58,728 nucleotides of DNA from contig NZ_CAMCEC010000014.1 in assembly GCF_945873775.1 (NCBI RefSeq), positions 1 through 58,728 of the forward strand. The letters run 5' to 3'. The notes under the pieces are model-generated. The model saw only the letters and a program-made list of their open reading frames with translations. It ran no database searches and was not told the DNA's origin. Both the position numbers and the translations under genes were made by a program. The stretch's first letter is position 1. Each line of letters opens with the position of its first letter. Origin of the DNA: an uncultured Treponema sp. Lineage in GTDB: Bacteria > Spirochaetota > Spirochaetia > Treponematales > Treponemataceae. Below, one piece after another: positions 1 through 6,911 of this stretch.

Positions 1-692
1 GCATTGCCCTTGAACACAACGTCGCTCCTGAACGCATTAAAACATTCTGTTTCAAGCTCGCCGATATGTCCGCCGTCAACAGTGTAAGCGCATTTTGACT
101 TTAAAAGCTCAAGCGGAACTTTGTCCATGCCGTGCCCAGTTTCTTCATCCGGGGAAAAAATAATTTCAATCGCAGGATGTTTTAATTCCGGGTGACTCAA
201 AAGATATTCAAGGCACGAAACAATTTCTGCAACACCGGCCTTGTCGTCCGCGCCAAGCAATGTTGTGCCGTCGCTCGTTATAATTGTTTCGCCATTTTTT
301 GCAGCAAGAGAAAGCGCTGAATCTTTTTGCGGATCAAGTTCCGCGCCGCAAAGAATAATTTTTCCGCCTGAATAATTTTCGTAAATTTTTGGATTTACAT
401 TTTTCCCAGAAACTTCTTCAGAAGTATCTATATGCGCAAGAAGGCAAATTGAAGATTCCGCAGAACCGTTTGCAGGAAGAATTCCGTAAGTATAGCAATG
501 CTCCGTTGTCTGAACATTTTCAAGTCCAAGCGACTTTAATTCATCGCGCAAAACAGAAGCCATTTCGTTCTGGCCAGAAGTGCTGGGCATAACTCCAGAA
601 TCAGCTTTTTCAGAATCGCTTTCGCTCCAAATTTTTACATATTTCAAAAACCGTTCAAGCAAAGGATTTTTTATATTTAATTTATCTTCCAT
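1..692 (-). CDS. pepT: Peptidase T (tripeptide aminopeptidase), 3' part beyond window
   Basis: A reading frame on the reverse strand starts at the ATG at 692 and runs open to the left edge (about 230 residues seen of a family usually near 410). It is an M20-family zinc peptidase that removes N-terminal residues from tripeptides in the cytoplasm. The metal-site motifs are visible in order: HIDTS near residues 87-91, GADDKAG near 148-154 and PDEETG near 181-186, followed by VDGGHIGELE, the PepT-type start of the lid region. There is no Shine-Dalgarno sequence, and a promoter (TTGCAA, 17 nt, TATACT) ends about 10 nt before the ATG, suggesting a nearly leaderless message. The gene lies downstream of the HD-GYP-like gene with a palindromic repeat between them. 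Identity is well supported; the C-terminal half cannot be judged. Confidence 0.9.
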   Translation of the reverse strand, partial: MEDKLNIKNPLLERFLKYVKIWSESDSEKADSGVMPSTSGQNEMASVLRDELKSLGLENVQTTEHCYTYGILPANGSAESSICLLAHIDTSEEVSGKNVNPKIYENYSGGKIILCGAELDPQKDSALSLAAKNGETIITSDGTTLLGADDKAGVAEIVSCLEYLLSHPELKHPAIEIIFSPDEETGHGMDKVPLELLKSKCAYTVDGGHIGELETECFNAFRSDVVFKGN

Positions 693-702
693 AATAATTT
701 TA

Positions 703-731
703 AGTATACAAGTTACTTTTAAAAATTGCAA
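703..731 (-). promoter_or_regulatory. Promoter of pepT (near-leaderless)
   Basis: TTGCAA at 726-731, a 17-nt spacer and TATACT at 703-708 on the reverse strand, with the ATG only 10 nt beyond the -10 box and no Shine-Dalgarno sequence. Confidence 0.55.
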
Positions 732-753
732 TTTTCGCAAACAGCAGCTTCAT

Positions 754-827
754 TGTCATTTCCATGCTACGACATGGAAATCTGTTGTAAATTTACAACG
801 GATTATCTGGTCAAGCCAGATAATGAC
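754..827. repeat. Palindromic intergenic element, copy 1
   Basis: Begins TGTCATTT and ends ATAATGAC. It holds three consecutive palindromes: TTTCCATG/CATGGAAA, TTGTAAATTTACAA, and ATTATCTGG/CCAGATAAT. Same family as the elements near 14144, 19390, 20276, 20566, 22007, 24470, 25811, 31424, 31523 and 43309. Confidence 0.7.
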
Positions 828-836
828 TACAGCTTT

Positions 837-1643
837 TTATTTTTTCCGTGCAAGCAAAATTTTTTCAAGAAGCAAAAGAAGTTCCGGGTCATATTTAAAT
901 GAAACTTTTTTCAGCTCATCCAATGCTTTTTTTCTGGACAAAGATTTTTTATATCCGTCCTGACGCACAAGCGAAACATAATCTTCTGTCAAATGAATAA
1001 GGCGCGCCACATAAGGAATTTCATCTCCATTCAATCCGTCTGGAAATCCTGTTCCATTTTGATTTTCATGGTGAAAAAATGCCGCTTCCCAAAATATGTT
1101 TTTGTATTCATAAGGAACAAAGTCAAGCTGAAAAAGTCCTCTTGCGACATGAGTGCGCAAAAAGATTTCTTCCTTTCTGCTTAAAACTTCAGAATGAAAA
1201 AGCGACTGCTTGAATTCCAAATATCCAGCATCATAAACCATAGACGCCGCATAAAAAAGAATCCGTTCCAAAGGCTCTTTGTCTTTTAAAAGACTGTAGA
1301 CAATCATGCTGACTTTTTTTGAATTCGATTTTCTGTTTGTATAAGAATCAATTACAGAGCCAAGAACAACGCATTGCCTTACAAGACTAAAAAGTTTCTT
1401 CCTAAGCTCAGGCTCAATTTTTTCCAAGTCCTTTGAAACAGGAAGATTCTTTAAATATCTTTTTGCTGAAATTCTTCTTTTAAAATGAAGGACAAGAGCA
1501 AAAATAATAAAAGCAAACAATGCGAAAACAGAAATTAAAAAAGCCGCCTTCACCAAAAACAAAACAAGAGATGTAGGAATTCCCGGAATCAGCTCCTGAA
1601 TAAAAGGAATAATTTCTATCAGAACATCGTCATTTTCGCCCAT
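837..1643 (-). CDS. Membrane-anchored HD-GYP-like protein with altered HD motif
   Basis: A 268-residue protein with one membrane segment at about residues 27-53 and a C-terminal domain that aligns by eye with HD-GYP cyclic-di-GMP phosphodiesterases. The motif HHENxxGTGFPDGLxGDEIP (near 191-210) matches the HHE/GYP region and ARLIHLTEDY supplies the later Asp. The first half of the HD pair is changed: Y137-D138-A-G-Y stands where HDIGK is expected, so metal binding and catalysis may be weakened or lost, leaving a binding or sensory role. The ATG at 1643 lies 7 nt after a -10 box (TTGAAA, 17 nt, TAGAAT) and has no Shine-Dalgarno sequence. Fold assignment is fairly secure, enzymatic activity is not. 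Confidence 0.7.
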   Translation of the reverse strand: MGENDDVLIEIIPFIQELIPGIPTSLVLFLVKAAFLISVFALFAFIIFALVLHFKRRISAKRYLKNLPVSKDLEKIEPELRKKLFSLVRQCVVLGSVIDSYTNRKSNSKKVSMIVYSLLKDKEPLERILFYAASMVYDAGYLEFKQSLFHSEVLSRKEEIFLRTHVARGLFQLDFVPYEYKNIFWEAAFFHHENQNGTGFPDGLNGDEIPYVARLIHLTEDYVSLVRQDGYKKSLSRKKALDELKKVSFKYDPELLLLLEKILLARKK

Positions 1644-1650
1644 TCAAAAG

Positions 1651-1679
1651 ATTCTACCATGCGCAAAACGAATTTTCAA
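1651..1679 (-). promoter_or_regulatory. Promoter of HD-GYP-like gene (leaderless geometry)
   Basis: TTGAAA at 1674-1679, a 17-nt spacer and TAGAAT at 1651-1656 on the reverse strand; the ATG follows after 7 nt. Confidence 0.5.
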
Positions 1680-1680
1680 C

Positions 1681-1731
1681 AAAACAAAAATGCCGCTTGC
1701 CTAGCAAAAATTTCACTGGGCAAACAGCATT
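1681..1731 (-). terminator. Intrinsic terminator of the outer-membrane protein gene
   Basis: On the reverse strand AATGCTGTTTGCC pairs with GGCAAGCGGCATT and is followed by TTTGTTTTG, just after the stop of the gene at 1760. Confidence 0.6.
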
Positions 1732-1759
1732 AAAAATTTTCTAATTGAAATTCGCTAAA

Positions 1760-2893
1760 TTAGAAAGAATAGCTCCAAGAAAGCGGAATTGAAATAAATG
1801 AGTCCCCGTCGCAAGTTTCATAATTCAAGCCGGCAGAGAATGTGTGGTTTCCGAAAGTATATGCAACATTAGGATTTACACCGATTACAGGTTCTGCTCC
1901 GTCTGAAGTTTTGTCAAACAAGAATTTTCCTGTAACATCTGCGCTCAAAGATTCTGAAAGCTCGTAGCCTACACAAGCCGCAAAGTACATATCGTATTCT
2001 GAATTTTTGTCATCTGTGTTGAAAAGTGTTTCAGCAGAAAAACTCAATGCGTCAAGAGAATATTCAACGGAAACATTGAAAAGGCTTTTTCCAAATACAC
2101 CGAAATCTTCAGAAATGCTCAAGTCATCAATTCCAGAAGTATAAGCTTTTCCAACAACTTCATCATCTTCTACAATATCCTCTTCAGCCTTGCTATAAGC
2201 ATAACCTGCGCGGATTACAAAATCCTGTTCTGCAAGCGGCTTTACCATTGCGTAAACACCAAAGCCACGGTTGTCGCTGTCTGCAACATTTGAAACTGCC
2301 GCTCCAATTGTGAACATTTCTTCAAATGCATATTCTGCGCCGAATCCAATGTTGAGATTTACAGTGTCATCATTTTCATCTTTTCTAGTGAAATAATTTA
2401 CGTCATCCTCGCCGCCAAATGGAACTGTAACAGCAAGCTTAAGACCTTCAATTGGTGTTACAGCAACTGTGAATCCTTCTGAACCAAGATTTCCCAAAGC
2501 AACATTGTCATCATAAATCGGGAGGTAAGAACCTTCAAGCCAGACATCTTCATGGAATCCAAGAGCAACCATTTCAACTGGGCGGTATTCAACAAACCAG
2601 CTTACATCGTCCCAAGCAAAACCAAAATTCTTGTCGTTCCAGTCGTCAAGGATAAAAGTAACATCAAGCTCTGCGTCTACTTTTTCTGAAGTGAAAGTCG
2701 CAACAACATTTTCTTCAAGTCCGGCAAAGTCTTTTGTTGTTTCATCTTCACCATCATTGTAAACTTTTCCTTTTCTGATTGCTGTAACGTCAGAAGAAAG
2801 TTCGTTTGTGAATTCCACAGTCTGTGCAAATGCGGAAACAGAAAGTAAAGAGGCCGCAGCAAAAGCAACAGCACCCTTAAAATTGATTTTCAT
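1760..2893 (-). CDS. Predicted beta-barrel outer-membrane protein
   Basis: A 377-residue exported protein. It has a classic signal peptide (basic start, hydrophobic core, SAFA-Q cleavage near residue 23), an acidic body of alternating short hydrophobic strands, and a C-terminus ending in WSYSF, whose final aromatic residue is typical of barrel proteins recognised by BamA. There are no cysteine anchors or catalytic motifs. It resembles the exported barrel proteins of treponemes, but I cannot name a family; a porin-like or structural role is the default inference. It is monocistronic, with a clear promoter upstream (TTGACA, 17 nt, TAAGTT) and a terminator downstream. A GAGGAG Shine-Dalgarno sequence supports the start. 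Confidence 0.7.
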   Translation of the reverse strand: MKINFKGAVAFAAASLLSVSAFAQTVEFTNELSSDVTAIRKGKVYNDGEDETTKDFAGLEENVVATFTSEKVDAELDVTFILDDWNDKNFGFAWDDVSWFVEYRPVEMVALGFHEDVWLEGSYLPIYDDNVALGNLGSEGFTVAVTPIEGLKLAVTVPFGGEDDVNYFTRKDENDDTVNLNIGFGAEYAFEEMFTIGAAVSNVADSDNRGFGVYAMVKPLAEQDFVIRAGYAYSKAEEDIVEDDEVVGKAYTSGIDDLSISEDFGVFGKSLFNVSVEYSLDALSFSAETLFNTDDKNSEYDMYFAACVGYELSESLSADVTGKFLFDKTSDGAEPVIGVNPNVAYTFGNHTFSAGLNYETCDGDSFISIPLSWSYSF

Positions 2894-2934
2894 AGATACT
2901 CCTCGAACAAAAAGTTAAACAAAGCCAGATGTTA

Positions 2935-2995
2935 TTAGCTTAAGCTAACTTTTGTTTACAAGGACTAACTTAAACAAAATCAGTTGTTTTGTCAA
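2935..2995 (-). promoter_or_regulatory. Promoter and palindromic operator candidate of the barrel-protein gene
   Basis: On the reverse strand TTGACA (2990-2995), a 17-nt spacer and TAAGTT (2967-2972). A perfect 14-bp palindrome TTAGCTTAAGCTAA at 2935-2948 lies in the predicted leader and could bind a dimeric regulator. Confidence 0.5.
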
Positions 2996-3013
2996 TCTGA
3001 ATTTTCAATAAAA

Positions 3014-3760
3014 TTACTTTTTCCAGCCGTCATATTTTTCGCATTCAAGGATTTTTTTCGCATTTGCCACACGTTCCGCGGAAGGACTTTCTGTATCTTT
3101 TAAAACGTAGTCAATGCCAAGGTCCTTGTATTTCATTGCGCCAAGTCCGTGGTAAGGAAGAATTTCCACACGCTGAACATTCGAAAGTGTGCGGATAAAA
3201 TCTCTTGTGCGCAAAAGATATTCATCATTGTCTGTAATGCCCGGAACAAGAACATGGCGAATCCAGATTGGCTTTTTTATTTCGTCAAGATAGCGGAACA
3301 TTTCAATTATATTTTTTCCAGTGCGACCGGTAAGCTTTATATGTTCCTCTTCATCAATGTGCTTAATGTCCATCAGAAGAATGTCTGTAACTTCCATAAG
3401 CTTTTTGAATTTCTCAAACCAGTCGCCTTCTTTTGTGAACGGACCACCGGCAGTGTCGATGCAAGTGTTGACTCCTTTTTCCTTTGCCTTTGTAAAAAGC
3501 TCAAGCAAAAAATCAAGCTGCATTAAAGGCTCTCCGCCAGAAACCGTGATTCCGCCTTTTGCGCCCCAATAAGCCTTGCAGCTCAAAGCTTCATTTAAAA
3601 GCTCATCCGCAGTGTAAAGCTTGCCCTTTGCCATGTCCCAAGTGTCCGGGTTGTGGCAATATTTGCATCTTAAAGGGCAGCCTGAAAAAAAGATTATAAA
3701 GCGAACACCAGGTCCGTCCACAGAACCAAAAGATTCCAGCTGATGAATATATCCTTGCAT
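3014..3760 (-). CDS. pflA: Pyruvate formate-lyase activating enzyme
   Basis: A radical SAM enzyme of 248 residues that installs the glycyl radical on pyruvate formate-lyase under anaerobic conditions. The cluster motif C28-PLR-C32-KY-C35 is followed by HNPDTW, and the SAM-binding GGITVSGGEP and later MDIKHID are typical of the activase family. The start is placed at the internal ATG at 3760 because AAGGAG stands 5 nt before it; an earlier ATG at 3781 would put this site inside the coding region. Its substrate gene pflB lies 3 kb away on the same strand, so the two are near neighbours but not one operon. Confidence 0.93.
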   Translation of the reverse strand: MQGYIHQLESFGSVDGPGVRFIIFFSGCPLRCKYCHNPDTWDMAKGKLYTADELLNEALSCKAYWGAKGGITVSGGEPLMQLDFLLELFTKAKEKGVNTCIDTAGGPFTKEGDWFEKFKKLMEVTDILLMDIKHIDEEEHIKLTGRTGKNIIEMFRYLDEIKKPIWIRHVLVPGITDNDEYLLRTRDFIRTLSNVQRVEILPYHGLGAMKYKDLGIDYVLKDTESPSAERVANAKKILECEKYDGWKK

Positions 3761-3849
3761 ATTACTCCTTCCGCAGTCCAACCTGCGGCAGTCTAGTTTA
3801 TTTAATTATTGGAAAGAGTTTAGCATTTATCAAGCGGCATGTCAGCGGC

Positions 3850-3880
3850 AAAAAAAAAGCCCCGGAACTTTTCCGGGGGC
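3850..3880 (-). terminator. Intrinsic terminator of the poly-G-controlled lipoprotein gene
   Basis: GCCCCCGGAA/TTCCGGGGC stem on the reverse strand followed by nine T. Confidence 0.85.
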
Positions 3881-3907
3881 AAAGGCTAAGCTAATTATGC
3901 AAAGAAA

Positions 3908-4315
3908 CTATTTCTTTATAAAAACTTCATTATCCTCTTCGGCATCACCAAGCAACGTTAAAACAGTGCCGTTAATTGTAGCATAACCTTCAGCCTCTGA
4001 AGCAGGACAATCAACAAGACCGTTTGTTTTTTCATCAAAAATCTTTTTTATTGTCATCTTTATTTTACCGTCTTTAGTAGTGTCGCCAGAATAAGTGCCT
4101 GTAGCTCCTACCATAGTTACTTTGTTCATTGTAGCTTCCAATTTAAATGTGCTATCATCATAGAAATAAACAGTTTCTGTAGCACCATCTTCTGCGCTAT
4201 ACCACGCTGTAACAACGCTTGGATCGTCGTCATCATCGTCATCTTTGCAGCCTACAAATGCAAGCGCAAGAACCATAGCTGCCAATACAGCTGAAATTTT
4301 AGCAAACTTTCTCAT
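3908..4315 (-). CDS. Small lipoprotein with Asp-run, promoter contains G9 tract
   Basis: A 135-residue lipoprotein: basic start, hydrophobic core and lipobox LAFVGC (Cys23), then a run of seven aspartates coded by GAT/GAC triplets. The remainder is a small predicted beta-rich domain (AWYSAEDGATETVYFYDDST...) of the kind seen in many treponemal surface lipoproteins; no function can be named. A strong Shine-Dalgarno AAGGAG precedes the ATG at 4315 and a strong terminator follows. The key feature is upstream: TTGACA and TACACT are separated by only 15 nt, nine of which are a homopolymeric G tract, so tract-length change would alter promoter strength. Surface exposure is inferred, not shown. Confidence 0.8.
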   Translation of the reverse strand: MRKFAKISAVLAAMVLALAFVGCKDDDDDDDPSVVTAWYSAEDGATETVYFYDDSTFKLEATMNKVTMVGATGTYSGDTTKDGKIKMTIKKIFDEKTNGLVDCPASEAEGYATINGTVLTLLGDAEEDNEVFIKK

Positions 4316-4367
4316 AAGTTCACTCCTTAAAATAAATAGATTTCACTGAAAAAATTCAGCAACTCCT

Positions 4368-4394
4368 AGTGTACCCCCCCCCGGGATTTGTCAA
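4368..4394 (-). promoter_or_regulatory. Promoter with G9 tract in the -35/-10 spacer
   Basis: On the reverse strand TTGACA (4389-4394), spacer AATCCC plus nine G (4374-4388, 15 nt), TACACT (4368-4373). Two more G would give the optimal 17-nt spacing. Confidence 0.7.
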
Positions 4395-4480
4395 GTACTT
4401 TTATAAATTTTCGCTGATTTTTTTAGCTAACTCATTTTTCCCTTCCCTCCGATTTATAGACTGAAAAAAAGCGATGTAGT

Positions 4481-4774
4481 ATGATGAAAACCATGGAAAC
4501 ACCCAAAAAGCCGGATTATGCGGTTCTGAGCAGCTGCGGAAAATACACATCTTTCACTTTTAAAAACCACAGCATAAGATTCAGAACCTCAGCCGCGCTG
4601 AAAAAATACACAGAAGTCAAAAAATGGGATTCAGGCTATCTTGTTGTGACCGCGGACTACAAAAAACTCGGTATCACAGAAGAATACATCGACCTGATTC
4701 CAATTCTGAAAGATTTGCATTTTAATGAAAAAGAATTTCTAGCCCCGATAAAGGAAGTGAAAATTGAATACTGA
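4481..4774 (+). CDS. Conserved-looking hypothetical protein, 97 aa
   Basis: A soluble 97-residue protein with no signal peptide or membrane segment. It contains SSCGKYTSFTFKNHSIRF, a Lys-rich middle and a hydrophobic EEYIDLIPIL segment; I do not recognise a named family. Codon use is rich in G+C at third positions like exonuclease III just downstream, and the gene, the short frame that overlaps its stop, and exonuclease III probably form one transcript. No good Shine-Dalgarno sequence is seen; two adjacent ATGs (4481, 4484) are possible starts. Confidence 0.6.
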   Translation: MMKTMETPKKPDYAVLSSCGKYTSFTFKNHSIRFRTSAALKKYTEVKKWDSGYLVVTADYKKLGITEEYIDLIPILKDLHFNEKEFLAPIKEVKIEY

Positions 4775-4862
4775 AAAAATCAAGGAACTGGCAGACAACG
4801 CGGAAGTAATCATCTGCAGATACGCATTCTCAAAATGTGAAAACGGATTCTACAAAAAATAA
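4764..4862 (+). CDS. Possible 32-aa peptide overlapping the upstream stop
   Basis: A frame beginning with TTG at 4764 overlaps the previous gene by 11 nt and ends at the TAA at 4860, 14 nt before exonuclease III. Its start ([20 protein letters not shown]) looks like a genuine protein N-terminus, and it ends in CENGFYKK. It may be a small coupled protein or a remnant of a longer gene. The TTG start and small size make this weak. Confidence 0.3.
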   Translation: MNTEKIKELADNAEVIICRYAFSKCENGFYKK

Positions 4863-4876
4863 AAAAGGAACAGAAT

Positions 4877-5632
4877 ATGAAATTCATCTCGTGGAACGTG
4901 AACGGACTTCGCGCCGTGATGGGAAAAAACTTTATGGAAGCGTTCGGCTCGCTCGACGCGGATTTTTTCTGCCTTCAGGAGACAAAGCTTCAGGCCGGGC
5001 AGATTCAGATGAAACTCTCAGGCTATCACCAGTTCTGGAACTACGCCGAGAAAAAAGGCTACTCAGGAACCGCGATTTTCGCAAAGCACGAGCCTATTTC
5101 CGCAAGCTACGGAATCGGAATCGCTGAGCACGACACGGAAGGCCGCGTAATCACGCTTGAATACGAAAAATTTTTCCTTGTGACGGTCTACACGCCGAAT
5201 TCGCAGGACGAACTTAAACGACTTGAATACAGAATGAAATGGGAAGACGACTTCCGCGCATATCTTAAAACGCTCGCGCAAAAAAAAGGCGTGATTGTGT
5301 GCGGAGACATGAACGTTGCCCACGAGGAAATCGACATCAAAAATCCCAAGACAAACCGCCGCAACGCTGGATTCACGGACGAGGAGCGAGGAAAAATGAC
5401 AGAGCTGCTTTCGTCAGGATTCACGGACAGCTTCCGCCACTTCTACCCAGACACCGCCGAAGTCTACAGCTGGTGGTCGTACAGATTCCACGCCCGCGAG
5501 CGCAACACAGGCTGGCGAATCGACTATTTTCTCGTTTCAGACAGCATAAAAGACAAGATGACCGGCGCGAAAATCCACACGGAAATTCTTGGAAGCGACC
5601 ATTGCCCTGTTGAACTGGACGCAGAATTCTGA
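4877..5632 (+). CDS. exoA: Exodeoxyribonuclease III / AP endonuclease
   Basis: A 251-residue Mg-dependent nuclease of the ExoIII/APE family that cuts at abasic sites and trims 3' ends in base excision repair. Visible motifs in order: WNVNGLR (6-12), LQETKLQ with catalytic Glu35, [38 protein letters not shown] and the terminal GSDHCPVE with the catalytic Asp-His pair. Length is normal for the family. AAAAAAGGAA precedes the ATG. The codon use (many GCG, CGC, CTC) is clearly more G+C-rich than most neighbours. A lipoprotein gene starts 13 nt after its stop. Confidence 0.95.
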   Translation: MKFISWNVNGLRAVMGKNFMEAFGSLDADFFCLQETKLQAGQIQMKLSGYHQFWNYAEKKGYSGTAIFAKHEPISASYGIGIAEHDTEGRVITLEYEKFFLVTVYTPNSQDELKRLEYRMKWEDDFRAYLKTLAQKKGVIVCGDMNVAHEEIDIKNPKTNRRNAGFTDEERGKMTELLSSGFTDSFRHFYPDTAEVYSWWSYRFHARERNTGWRIDYFLVSDSIKDKMTGAKIHTEILGSDHCPVELDAEF

Positions 5633-5645
5633 TACGGAAAATATT

Positions 5646-6812
5646 ATGAAAAAATTCAGTTTTATTTTTTTAGCGACATTTTTTGTTTCATGCGCATCAA
5701 TTCCAAACAATCTTGAGCAGTCCTTAAACCATTCTTTTAAAGACGGAATCTATTACTATACTTATGAGCACACAATGGAAAGCTACGATTTCATTTCGCC
5801 GGAAATAGAATACAACATAAACATAGACAGAAAAGGATACGGGCAAGCTGTATTCGTAAAGGAATCACAGTTCTTTGAGCCTGAACTAAATTTTATCATA
5901 CAAGTAAACGACGACTTGACTCTATCAAGCCCGGACAATCCTTCGCTAAACGGGTATGCAGAAAAAGACGGAAGAATGCATTTCCGTATGCTACTTGAAG
6001 AAAACGGCACAACATATCTTTTGACACAACATTGCCTTCTTCTTTGGCACGGAACAGGAGCAGAATCCCTATTCAGTTCCTATGATGGAAAATATAAACT
6101 TAAAGACAAGTCGGGAAACGAAATAGAAATAGAAGTTGCAAAAGGTGTTTACAAAGGAGGTTTTTCAGGAGTTATAAACGCCGATGGAACATTCTATAAC
6201 GGATACAGCCAAACAATAAAAATTTCAATGGGACAAATGATAACTTCAAACACATCAATAGAATCTGAATCAAGAGGTGTCTTTTCGCCGGGCGGAGGAC
6301 TTGACCTGAAATCTTTAACAACAACTGGCAGCGGATACGGAAGCAGCCAAAATCAGAGTATATTCTCCACTGTAAATTCTATTTCAGCTCATACAGAAAC
6401 TGCACAGTCAGTTCTTTGGAAACCTGCAAAAACAGGATACGCAGTCTATTATCCAGACAAAAATATTCCCAAATGGTATGAGTTTGGAATAAAAAAAGAC
6501 AATGATTATTATTATGCCTGCGGAACAAAACAAAAAGGAGACAAAGAAACTGCAATTCAGCTTGCAAAAATTTATGCGTTAAGCGAACTCTCTTCCATTT
6601 CGTCTTTAGAAATTTCTTCACAGACTATAGCTTCTGCCAAGGCATCGCAGTCAGATGAAAAAAGCGAGCATATAAAAAATATTACACAGCATACAGACAC
6701 TGCAACAAGCTCGCAGCTTCCTTACGAAATAGTAAATGAGTTTTATGACACTTCAGCATGCAAAGCATATATAAAAATCCGTGTTCCAAGAAATGCAATT
6801 GAAAACAGATAG
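5646..6812 (+). CDS. Lipoprotein with C-terminal LPP20-like domain
   Basis: A 388-residue lipoprotein. The start at 5646 is chosen because it gives a proper signal peptide (MKKFSFIFLATFFVSC, Cys16 lipidation site); an in-frame upstream codon inside exoA would bury it. The middle contains several GNEIEIEVAKG-type beta segments. The C-terminal third, with YYACGTKQKGDKETAIQLAK, ALSELSS and closing KAYIKIRVP, has the pattern of LPP20-family lipoproteins, in which a conserved acidic/Ala helix packs against beta strands. Role unknown, inferred envelope-associated. It sits 13 nt after exoA and probably shares its transcript; a bidirectional terminator follows. Confidence 0.7.
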   Translation: MKKFSFIFLATFFVSCASIPNNLEQSLNHSFKDGIYYYTYEHTMESYDFISPEIEYNINIDRKGYGQAVFVKESQFFEPELNFIIQVNDDLTLSSPDNPSLNGYAEKDGRMHFRMLLEENGTTYLLTQHCLLLWHGTGAESLFSSYDGKYKLKDKSGNEIEIEVAKGVYKGGFSGVINADGTFYNGYSQTIKISMGQMITSNTSIESESRGVFSPGGGLDLKSLTTTGSGYGSSQNQSIFSTVNSISAHTETAQSVLWKPAKTGYAVYYPDKNIPKWYEFGIKKDNDYYYACGTKQKGDKETAIQLAKIYALSELSSISSLEISSQTIASAKASQSDEKSEHIKNITQHTDTATSSQLPYEIVNEFYDTSACKAYIKIRVPRNAIENR

Positions 6813-6850
6813 ATGCCATACTAGAATTTAAATCAATTTCAGCAAGAAAC

Positions 6851-6890
6851 AAAAAAGCCGCCTTTGGAAAACCAAAAGCGGCCGTTTTTT
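6851..6890. terminator. Bidirectional terminator between lipoprotein gene and pflB
   Basis: AAAAAAGCCGCCTTTGG, AAAA loop, CCAAAAGCGGC then CCGTTTTTT. Serves the convergent genes on both sides. Confidence 0.85.
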
Positions 6891-6911
6891 ATGCAGTCTT
6901 AAAAGTCAGCA

